Assembly: GCA_037442845.1 (NCBI GenBank)
Contig: JBBIPL010000123.1
Span: 1-5,361, forward strand
Origin: PFJX01 sp037442845
GTDB taxonomy: Bacteria; Pseudomonadota; Gammaproteobacteria; Burkholderiales; Thiobacillaceae
Reading direction: 5' to 3'
DNA length: 5,361 nt
The position numbers were made by a program, and so were the translations under genes. Under the pieces are notes generated by a model. The model saw nothing but the letters and a program-made list of their open reading frames with translations, did not search any database and was not told the DNA's origin. Shown here piece by piece: positions 1 through 5,301 of the stretch (its first letter is position 1; every line of letters starts with the position of its first letter).

Positions 1-483
1 ATGACCGCTGCCGAATCGGCCAAGGCCAAACGCGGCCCCAGCCCCCGCCGGGTGTCGCGCGAGCGCGTGTTGCGCGCCCTCTACCAGTGGCAGGTGGCCG
101 GCGGCGACTACGCCGGCCTGCTGGTGCAGGCCGAAGTCCACGACCCCGAGGAGACCGGCGACACCACCCAGCCGCATGAGGGCTTCCTGCGCGAACTGCT
201 GGACGGGGTGCTGAAGCAGGCCGCCAGCCTGGACCAGGCCCTGGCGCCGCATCTGGACCGGCCCGTGGCGGAGCTGTCGCCCATCGAGCACGCCATCCTG
301 CTCATCGGCGCCTTCGAACTCAGCCACAGCCTGAACGTGCCCTACAAGGTCTGCATCAACGAGGCGGTGGAACTGGCCAAGCTGTACGGCGGCGCCGACG
401 GCCACAAGTTCGTCAACGGCGTCCTCGACAAGCTGGCGAAGGTGACCCGGCAGGTGGAAATCGAGGCCGCGCAACGCGCCTGA
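1..483 (+). CDS. nusB: Transcription antitermination factor NusB
   Basis: NusB is a small, all-helical, cytoplasmic RNA-binding protein. With NusE (ribosomal protein S10) it binds boxA in nascent rRNA transcripts and helps RNA polymerase resist Rho termination. The 160-residue product has the family landmarks: RVLRALYQW at 22-30 (first helix after a basic N-terminus), LSPIEHAILLIGAFEL at 92-107, VPYKVCINEAVELAK at 113-127, and the very conserved HKFVNGVLDK at 135-144. The basic N-terminal stretch (residues 8-22, KAKRGPSPRRVSRER) matches the Arg-rich start of the family. Length is slightly above the roughly 140 residues of E. coli NusB because of a longer N-terminus. The ATG is the first base of the window, so its ribosome binding site cannot be seen and a start further upstream is not excluded. 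In proteobacteria ribH usually precedes nusB. thiL follows after 12 nt, suggesting one operon. Identification is secure. Confidence 0.96.
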   Translation: MTAAESAKAKRGPSPRRVSRERVLRALYQWQVAGGDYAGLLVQAEVHDPEETGDTTQPHEGFLRELLDGVLKQAASLDQALAPHLDRPVAELSPIEHAILLIGAFELSHSLNVPYKVCINEAVELAKLYGGADGHKFVNGVLDKLAKVTRQVEIEAAQRA

Positions 484-495
484 GAGCCGTCGGCG

Positions 496-1452
496 ATGCC
501 CTCCGAGTTCGACCTCATCGCCCGTTACTTTAAGCGACCCGCCGCCAACGCGGTGCTGGGCGTGGGCGACGACGCCGCCCTGCTCGCCCCCACGGCCGGC
601 GCGGAATTGGTGGTGTCCACCGACATGCTGGTGGCCGGCCGCCACTTCCTGGCGGAGGCCGATCCTTATCACCTGGGCCACAAGGCCCTGGCCGTGAACC
701 TTTCCGACCTCGCCGCCATGGGCGCGGTGCCGCGCTGGGCGACGTTGTCTCTCGCCCTGCCGGAAGTGGACGAAGCCTGGCTGGCCGCGTTCAGCCGGGG
801 CTTCTTCGAGTTGGCCGGGCGTTTCGGCGTGAGTCTGGTGGGGGGCGATACCACGCGCGGTCCCCTCAACCTCTGCGTCACCGTGCTCGGCGAGGCCCCC
901 GCCGGTCGCGCCCTGCGCCGCGGCGGAGCGCAGCCGGGCGACGGTGTGTGGGTGTCCGGCGACCTGGGCGGCGCGGCTCTGGCCGTGTGCCATCTCAACG
1001 GGGAACTCGTGCTCGACGCGGCGGACGCCGCCCTCTGCCAGATTCGTCTGCACCGGCCGGAACCCCGCGTCGTGCTGGGCGACATGCTGTGCTGCGTGGC
1101 CCACGCCGCCATCGACCTTTCCGACGGCCTGCTCGCGGACCTCGGCCACATCCTGACCGCGTCCGGCGTCGGCGCGGAAATCGAATTCGACCGTCTGCCC
1201 GCGCATCCGGCGCTGGCGCCGAAGCGGGCCGACCCTTTGGCGCGGCGCTGCCTGCTGGCGGGCGGCGACGATTACGAGCTGTGCTTCACGGCGCCGCCGG
1301 AACGGGACCGGGCGATCCACGCCATCGCGGAGACGGCGGGCGTGACGGTGACCCGCATCGGCCGCATCACCGACCAGGCCGGCTTGCGTCTGCTCGACGG
1401 GGCGGGCCGGGAGATGGACATCCGGGAGCGGGGTTTTGACCATTTCGCCTGA
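496..1452 (+). CDS. thiL: Thiamine-monophosphate kinase
   Basis: ThiL uses ATP to phosphorylate thiamine monophosphate to thiamine diphosphate, the last step of cofactor synthesis, in the cytoplasm. The 318 residues are full length and show the PurM/AIR-synthase-like fold motifs in order: GVGDDAA at 22-28, STDMLVAGRHF at 41-51, GHKALAVNLSDLAAMGA at 61-77 (acidic/metal-ATP region), GGDTTRGP at 116-123, IDLSDGLLADLGHI at 206-219 and AGGDDYEL at 255-262. The C-terminus GFDHF corresponds to the usual aromatic ending of the family. The ATG lies 12 nt after the nusB stop, with a weak purine run (GAGAG, 482-486) upstream. The start is supported because residue 3 onward (SEFDLIARYF) matches the family N-terminus. 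The nusB-thiL-pgpA order is common in proteobacteria. No key residue appears to be missing. Confidence 0.97.
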   Translation: MPSEFDLIARYFKRPAANAVLGVGDDAALLAPTAGAELVVSTDMLVAGRHFLAEADPYHLGHKALAVNLSDLAAMGAVPRWATLSLALPEVDEAWLAAFSRGFFELAGRFGVSLVGGDTTRGPLNLCVTVLGEAPAGRALRRGGAQPGDGVWVSGDLGGAALAVCHLNGELVLDAADAALCQIRLHRPEPRVVLGDMLCCVAHAAIDLSDGLLADLGHILTASGVGAEIEFDRLPAHPALAPKRADPLARRCLLAGGDDYELCFTAPPERDRAIHAIAETAGVTVTRIGRITDQAGLRLLDGAGREMDIRERGFDHFA

Positions 1453-1465
1453 AACCCCGGGCGGC

Positions 1466-1936
1466 ATGGCAAGGCCGACCACGGCCTTCCTGCTCGCCCA
1501 CCCCGCGCATTTTCTCGCCCTCGGCTTCGGCGCCGGCCTGTCTCCGAAAGCGCCGGGCACGCTGGGCACCCTGGTGGCTTTGCCGCTGTTCTGGCTGCTG
1601 GCGGACAATCCGTTCTACTGGGTCTGGATGGCCGCCTTCCTGGCCGTGGGCATCTGGGCCTGCGGTGTCGCCGGCCGCAACCTGGGGGCCCATGACCACG
1701 GCGGCATCGTCTGGGACGAGATCGCCGCCTTCCTCCTGATCCTGCCGTTCGCGCCGGCCTCTCCCCTGGGTTTTGTCCTCGCCTTCGCCTTGTTCCGCCT
1801 GTTCGATATCTGGAAACCTTTCCCCATCGGCTGGCTGGACCAGCGGCTGCATGGGGGGCTGGGGGTCATGCTGGATGACCTGTTGGCGGCGGCCTACGCG
1901 CTGCTTTGTCTGTTGGGAGTATCCGCATGGATGTGA
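1466..1936 (+). CDS. pgpA: Phosphatidylglycerophosphatase A
   Basis: PgpA is an inner-membrane phosphatase that converts phosphatidylglycerol phosphate to phosphatidylglycerol. From the ATG at 1466 the product is 156 residues. Diagnostic motifs are GFGAGLSPKAPGTLGTL (20-36), HDHGGIVWDE (76-85, acidic and histidine residues at the active site), RLFDIWKPFPIGWLD (111-125) and HGGLGVMLDD (129-138). Hydrophobic stretches near 34-67, 86-110 and 139-153 fit the membrane segments of the family. An in-frame TTG at 1436 would add ten residues and overlap thiL by 17 nt. I prefer the ATG 13 nt after the thiL stop, although its ribosome binding site is weak and E. coli PgpA itself has a longer N-terminus, so the start is uncertain. 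The 3' end overlaps pncC by 10 nt, suggesting coupled translation. Function is secure from the motifs. Confidence 0.95.
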   Translation: MARPTTAFLLAHPAHFLALGFGAGLSPKAPGTLGTLVALPLFWLLADNPFYWVWMAAFLAVGIWACGVAGRNLGAHDHGGIVWDEIAAFLLILPFAPASPLGFVLAFALFRLFDIWKPFPIGWLDQRLHGGLGVMLDDLLAAAYALLCLLGVSAWM

Positions 1937-2421
1937 GCCAGGAAGAACTCGAACGTTTGGCCGTCGATCTGGGACAGGCCCTGTCGCGCCGCGGCTGGCG
2001 CCTGGCGGTCGCCGAGTCCTGCACCGGCGGCTGGGCGGCCCAGGCCCTCACCTCGGTCGCGGGCAGTTCGCAGTGGTTCGAGCGGGGTTTCGTCACCTAC
2101 AGCAACGACGCCAAGATGGAAGTGCTGGACGTGCACAACAAGACCCTGGTGCAGTTTGGCGCGGCGAGCGTGGAAACCGCCCGCGAAATGGCCGAAGGCG
2201 TCCTCGCCCACAGCCGGGCGCAGGCCGCCTTCTCCATCACCGGCATCGCCGGACCCAGCGGCGGCACGCCGGACAAGCCGGTGGGCACCGTATGCTTCGC
2301 CTGGGCGCGCCAGGGGGAGGCCACCGTCACCGGCCGCGAACACTTTTCCGGCGACCGCCGGCAGGTGCGCGCGCAGTCCGTGCGCCATGCCTTCGGCCGC
2401 ATGCTGGCGCTCATGACATAA
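1927..2421 (+). CDS. pncC: NMN amidohydrolase PncC (CinA C-terminal-like)
   Basis: This is a stand-alone version of the CinA C-terminal domain, which deamidates nicotinamide mononucleotide to nicotinic acid mononucleotide and so returns the by-product of NAD-dependent DNA ligase to NAD synthesis. The 164 residues cover the whole domain and nothing of the N-terminal MoaB-like domain of full-length CinA. AESCTGG at 29-35 holds the presumed nucleophile Ser31. YSNDAK at 58-63 and ITGIAGPSGGT at 104-114, followed by KPVGTV (117-122), are the other conserved active-site blocks. The ATG at 1927 is chosen because GGGAG lies 7 nt upstream (1915-1919) and the protein then begins at the expected helix. 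An in-frame TTG at 1906 and a GTG at 1933 are less likely. The gene overlaps pgpA by 10 nt and precedes recA, as the E. coli homologue ygaD also does. Older annotations often call it a competence-damage protein. Confidence 0.94.
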   Translation: MDVSQEELERLAVDLGQALSRRGWRLAVAESCTGGWAAQALTSVAGSSQWFERGFVTYSNDAKMEVLDVHNKTLVQFGAASVETAREMAEGVLAHSRAQAAFSITGIAGPSGGTPDKPVGTVCFAWARQGEATVTGREHFSGDRRQVRAQSVRHAFGRMLALMT

Positions 2422-2422
2422 T
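2414..2422 (+). promoter_or_regulatory. Possible extended -10 promoter for recA
   Basis: TGACATAAT combines a TG dinucleotide, one spacer base and CATAAT, a one-mismatch sigma70 -10 hexamer. It overlaps the stop codon of pncC. No recognisable -35 hexamer is found 16-18 nt upstream, where the sequence is GC-rich pncC coding. An extended -10 can work without one. Transcription would begin near 2429, giving a leader of roughly 35-40 nt before recA. This is the only promoter-like sequence in the 44-nt gap, and it is a short motif that could occur by chance. Confidence 0.35.
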
Positions 2423-2465
2423 CCGCCGGCAAGAACACACCGATTTCATTCACGAGGCATTTCCC

Positions 2466-3476
2466 ATGGACGAGAACCGCAGCAAGGCCCTGGCCGCCGC
2501 CCTGGCCCAGATCGAGAAACAGTTCGGCAAGGGCTCCATCATGCGCATGGGCGACGGCAGCATCGCCGATGATGTGCAGGCGGTGTCCACCGGTTCCCTG
2601 GGCCTGGACGTGGCCCTCGGCATCGGCGGCCTGCCGCGCGGACGGGTGGTGGAGATCTACGGCCCGGAATCTTCCGGCAAGACCACCCTGACCCTGTCGG
2701 TGATCGCGCAGATGCAGAAGCTGGGCGGTACGGCGGCCTTCATCGATGCGGAGCACGCCCTGGATCCCCAGTACGCCCAGAAGCTGGGCGTGAACGTGGG
2801 TGAACTGCTGATCTCGCAGCCGGATACCGGCGAACAGGCCCTGGAAATCGCCGACATGCTGGTGCGCTCCAGCGCCGTCGACGTCATCGTCATCGACTCC
2901 GTCGCGGCGCTGACCCCCAAGGCGGAAATCGAGGGCGAGATGGGCGACTCCCACGTCGGCCTGCAGGCCCGCCTGATGAGCCAGGCCCTGCGCAAGCTCA
3001 CCGCCAACATCAAGCGCACCAACACCCTGGTCATCTTCATCAACCAGATCCGCATGAAGATCGGCGTCATGTTCGGCAGCCCGGAGACCACCACCGGCGG
3101 CAACGCGCTGAAGTTCTACGCCTCGGTGCGCCTGGATATCCGCCGCATCGGCGCGATCAAGAAGGGCGACGAGGTGGTGGGTTCGGAAACCCGGGTCAAG
3201 GTGGTGAAAAACAAGGTCTCCCCGCCCTTCAAGGAAGCCATCTTCGACATCCTGTATGGCGAGGGCGTGTCCCGAGAAGGCGAGATCATCGAGCTGGGCG
3301 TCGCCCACAAGCTGATCGACAAGTCCGGCGCGTGGTATGCCTATCAGGGCGAGAAGATCGGTCAGGGCAAGGACAACGCCCGCGAATTCCTGCGCGAGCA
3401 TGCGGACATGGCGGCCGAGATCGAAGCCCGGATTCGCGAGAAGCTCGGCGTCAAGCCCGCCGCTGCGGCGGTGTGA
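2466..3476 (+). CDS. recA: Recombinase RecA
   Basis: RecA forms ATP-dependent filaments on single-stranded DNA, catalyses strand exchange, and as a coprotease triggers LexA self-cleavage in the SOS response. The 336-residue product shows Walker A GPESSGKT (66-73), catalytic Glu96 in FIDAEHALD, Walker B VIVIDSVAAL (140-149, Asp144), loop L1 around EGEMGDSHVG (156-165), and loop L2 including GVMFGSPETTTGG (200-212). The C-terminal domain runs to KLGVKPAAAAV. The ATG is fixed by GAGG at 2454-2457, 8 nt upstream, and by the typical MDENRSKALAAAL beginning. The reading frame is open far upstream through pncC, but that extension is not RecA-like. The tail is short and alanine-rich, without the acidic residues that end E. 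coli RecA. No CTGT-N8-ACAG LexA box is visible upstream. The stop overlaps the recX start by 4 nt. Confidence 0.99.
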   Translation: MDENRSKALAAALAQIEKQFGKGSIMRMGDGSIADDVQAVSTGSLGLDVALGIGGLPRGRVVEIYGPESSGKTTLTLSVIAQMQKLGGTAAFIDAEHALDPQYAQKLGVNVGELLISQPDTGEQALEIADMLVRSSAVDVIVIDSVAALTPKAEIEGEMGDSHVGLQARLMSQALRKLTANIKRTNTLVIFINQIRMKIGVMFGSPETTTGGNALKFYASVRLDIRRIGAIKKGDEVVGSETRVKVVKNKVSPPFKEAIFDILYGEGVSREGEIIELGVAHKLIDKSGAWYAYQGEKIGQGKDNAREFLREHADMAAEIEARIREKLGVKPAAAAV

Positions 3477-3901
3477 GCCTGCGCGAGCGGGCCCTGCACC
3501 TGCTGGCGCGGCGGGAGCGCAGCCGCGCCGAGCTGGCGCGCAAGCTGGCTCCGCACGCCGAGGGCGAGGATCTGGACGCTCTGCTGAATGACCTCGAGCG
3601 CGAGAATCTGCTTTCCAATACCCGCTTTGCCGAAATGCTGGCGCATGCCCGCGCGGGGCGCCATGGCAGCCTGCGGCTGCAGGCGGATCTGCGCGACAAG
3701 GGCGTACCCGCCGAGGTCATCGACGCCACCGTGAGGGCAGCGCGCGATAACGATCTGCAAGCGGCCCGCGCCGTCTGGAGCAAGAAGTTCGCCGCCTTGC
3801 CCCGCGACGCCGCCGAGCGCGCGAAGCAGATGCGCTTCCTGGCCGGGCGGGGGTTTCCCGCCGACGTGGTGCGCAGGGTGGTGGGCGGCGAGGACGACTG
3901 A
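3473..3901 (+). CDS. recX: RecA regulatory protein RecX
   Basis: RecX binds RecA filaments and usually limits their growth and activity. The 142-residue product is all-helical with the three-helix repeats of the family. ALHLLARRERSRAELARKL at 7-25 is the first repeat, LLSNTRFAEMLAHAR (46-60) and GSLRLQADLRDKGV (65-78) fall in the second, and KQMRFLAGRGFPADVV (118-133) ends the third. It is somewhat shorter than E. coli RecX (166 residues) but complete. The start is GTG, sharing the four bases GTGA with the recA stop. There is no clear ribosome binding site, so translation probably depends on ribosomes finishing recA. The open frame extends upstream to 3332 inside recA, but the RecX homology begins at the GTG. 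The next gene is convergent, 21 nt away. Function is secure; the start is well supported. Confidence 0.93.
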   Translation: MSLRERALHLLARRERSRAELARKLAPHAEGEDLDALLNDLERENLLSNTRFAEMLAHARAGRHGSLRLQADLRDKGVPAEVIDATVRAARDNDLQAARAVWSKKFAALPRDAAERAKQMRFLAGRGFPADVVRRVVGGEDD

Positions 3902-3922
3902 GCGCCCCGCTGAAGCGGTGGT

Positions 3923-5107
3923 CTACAGGCGGGCGCGCACCAGTTCGGCTATTTCCTGGTCGGTAAGCGCGATGGGGTTGGTCTTCATGCTGGAACCCCG
4001 GCTGTGGGCGACGATGCGCCCCACGTCCGCCGCATCCACTCCATATTCCCGCAGGCGCGGCAGATGCAGCCGCCGCGTCCAGTCCTCCAGGGTTTCCACC
4101 AGGGCCGCCCGGGCTTCCGCGTCCGGCATGGCGCGTCCTGCGAGCAGGCGCCCCACGTCGGCATATTTCGCCAGGGCCGGATGATCGGGCGCCCGGGCGC
4201 CCAGGGCGGCGATATTGATGCGGCTGGCTTCGGCCACCAGCGTGCCGCAGACCACGCCGTGTGGGATGGGAAAGAAGGCGCCCAACGGCGCCGCCAGGCC
4301 GTGCACCGAGCCCAGTCCCACCTGCGCCAGGGCAATGCCGGAGAGCAGGGCGGCGTAGGCCATGCCGGCGCGGTGCACGGCCGGGTCGCCCGTAGCCTCG
4401 TACCAGGGCAGCAGGGCATCCCGAGCCTTTTCCATGCCGGACAGCGCCAGGGCATCGGTGAAGGGATTGGCCTTGGACGAGACATACGATTCCAGAAGCT
4501 GGGTGAAAGCGTCCATACCGTTCGCAGCCAGAACCCGCGGCGGACAGTCGGCCAGCAGGTCGGGATCGACGAGCGCGTATTCGGCCACCAGTTTTTCGTC
4601 GCGGAAGGACTTCTTGAAGCCGTCCCGGCCCTGCCGGGAGAGCACCGCATTCTTGGTGGCTTCCGATCCCGTGCCCGCCGTGGTGGGGACGGCAATGAAG
4701 GGGGTGGCCGGACCCCGATACGGCAGTTCCGGTCCCACGCCTTCGAGATGCTCCATCACCGAGTTGCCCGGCCGCAGCAGGCCGGCAATCGCCTTGGCCG
4801 CGTCCAGTGCGCTGCCGCCGCCGATTCCCAGGACACAGGAGAACGCGCTGCCTCGGTTCTCCCGCACACATGCATCCACCAGGTCCGGCGAGGGTTCTCC
4901 GGCAACCTGGAGCATTTCCCAGGCAATGTCCCGCGCCGCGAGCTGCTGCTCCAGTTTCGGCCAATGGGGACCTTTAACGAAGGAGCGGGCCCCGGTGACG
5001 ATGAGCAGCCGGCGGCCATGAGCGGCCACCAGATCCGGAAGCATGGCCATGCGGCCACTGCCGAACTCGATGCGCGGCAAGCGGGCAAGGGCGAAGTTGT
5101 AAGACAT
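3923..5107 (-). CDS. Iron-type alcohol dehydrogenase (group III)
   Basis: This is a 394-residue, full-length member of the iron-containing alcohol dehydrogenase family, which interconverts alcohols and aldehydes with NAD(P)(H) in the cytoplasm. The substrate cannot be read from the sequence. The N-terminal nucleotide-binding half has GIGGGSALDAAKA (94-106) and PTTAGTGSE (141-149). The helical C-terminal half has NGMDAFTQLLESYVS (196-210) and VHGLAAPLGAFFPIPHG (268-284). Aligned by eye with E. coli FucO, metal ligands Asp196, His263 and His277 correspond to D199, H269 and H283, but His200 is Q203 and catalytic His267 is A273. On the minus strand the ATG at 5107 has AGGA 8 nt upstream (plus-strand 5116-5119). 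It is convergent with recX and divergent from the tRNA. It appears functionally unrelated to its neighbours and is probably transcribed alone. Family assignment is secure; physiological role unknown. Confidence 0.93.
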   Translation of the reverse strand: MSYNFALARLPRIEFGSGRMAMLPDLVAAHGRRLLIVTGARSFVKGPHWPKLEQQLAARDIAWEMLQVAGEPSPDLVDACVRENRGSAFSCVLGIGGGSALDAAKAIAGLLRPGNSVMEHLEGVGPELPYRGPATPFIAVPTTAGTGSEATKNAVLSRQGRDGFKKSFRDEKLVAEYALVDPDLLADCPPRVLAANGMDAFTQLLESYVSSKANPFTDALALSGMEKARDALLPWYEATGDPAVHRAGMAYAALLSGIALAQVGLGSVHGLAAPLGAFFPIPHGVVCGTLVAEASRINIAALGARAPDHPALAKYADVGRLLAGRAMPDAEARAALVETLEDWTRRLHLPRLREYGVDAADVGRIVAHSRGSSMKTNPIALTDQEIAELVRARL

Positions 5108-5180
5108 GGCGGATGTCCTGAGAGGCTGGGCTTCCCATCCTAGTCGAGGCTGTCTATTTTGAAAGTGAATGGGAAGGGTG

Positions 5181-5209
5181 TTGACGCCAGGAAGCGGGGA
5201 ATGTATAGT
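5181..5209 (+). promoter_or_regulatory. Strong sigma70 promoter for tRNA-fMet / rRNA leader
   Basis: A -35 hexamer TTGACG (5181-5186) and a -10 hexamer TATAGT (5204-5209) are separated by exactly 17 nt, each with one mismatch to consensus. Transcription should begin near 5216, about 9 nt before the tRNA, leaving a very short 5' leader for RNase P to remove. The discriminator after the -10 (CTCGCCT) is GC-rich, as at stringently controlled stable-RNA promoters. The sequence at 5153-5170 upstream is less GC-rich than its surroundings and might act as a weak UP element, though this is only suggestive. The promoter points away from the dehydrogenase gene. Confidence 0.85.
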
Positions 5210-5224
5210 CTCGCCTCTCTCGAA

Positions 5225-5301
5225 CGCGGGGTGGAGCAGTCTGGCAGCTCGTCGGGCTCATAACCCGAAGGTCACAGGTTCAAATCCTGTCCCCGCAACC
5301 A
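5225..5301 (+). tRNA. Initiator tRNA-Met (fMet, anticodon CAU)
   Basis: A complete 77-nt cloverleaf with the 3' CCA encoded in the DNA. The acceptor stem pairs 5226-5231 with 5291-5296, leaving C1 opposite A72 (5225 and 5297) unpaired. That mismatch lets the charged tRNA be formylated and spares it from peptidyl-tRNA hydrolase. The anticodon stem (5252-5256 with 5264-5268) contains the three consecutive G-C pairs needed for P-site entry, around loop CTCATAA with anticodon CAT at 5259-5261. The D stem has the A11-U24 pair of bacterial initiators (5235 and its partner). The T arm is ACAGG-TTCAAAT-CCTGT (5274-5290). All features separate it from elongator tRNA-Met. It sits between a strong promoter and a boxA/rRNA-type leader, so it is probably cotranscribed with downstream rRNA. 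Confidence 0.98.

Noticed and set aside
948..1439. A 163-codon plus-strand frame inside thiL
   Set aside because: It is an Arg/Gly/Pro-rich alternative frame in a gene whose true frame carries all the ThiL motifs.
1974..1984. Palindrome ACAGGCCCTGT early in pncC as a regulatory operator
   Set aside because: It has the wrong arrangement for a LexA box (ACAG before CTGT), lies within coding sequence far from the recA start, and short GC-rich palindromes are expected by chance here.
1773..2465. In-frame N-terminal extension of recA back through pncC
   Set aside because: RecA homology begins exactly at 2466 behind a good ribosome binding site. The upstream translation is Arg/Gly/Pro-rich shadow sequence of pgpA and pncC.
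2097..3401. A 434-codon open frame on the minus strand across pncC and recA
   Set aside because: It is an artefact of GC-rich codon bias opposite two certain genes. Its translation is low-complexity (rich in His, Asp, Gly, Ala, Leu) with no recognisable domain.
3907..3918. Hairpin CCGC-TGAA-GCGG as a bidirectional terminator
   Set aside because: Only four base pairs and no T-tract on either strand, so it is too weak to call.
3717..4964. A 415-codon minus-strand frame overlapping recX and the dehydrogenase
   Set aside because: It lies out of frame with the real dehydrogenase on the same strand. The translation is Gly/Arg/Ala-rich and has no family motif.
4004..5143. A 379-codon plus-strand frame opposite the dehydrogenase
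   Set aside because: It is antisense to a gene with clear family motifs. Its composition is typical of a shadow frame, and it has no supported start signal.
5120..5175. Minus-strand promoter for the dehydrogenase
   Set aside because: A TAGGAT -10-like hexamer exists on the minus strand, but no convincing -35 lies at 16-18 nt, so I do not annotate it.
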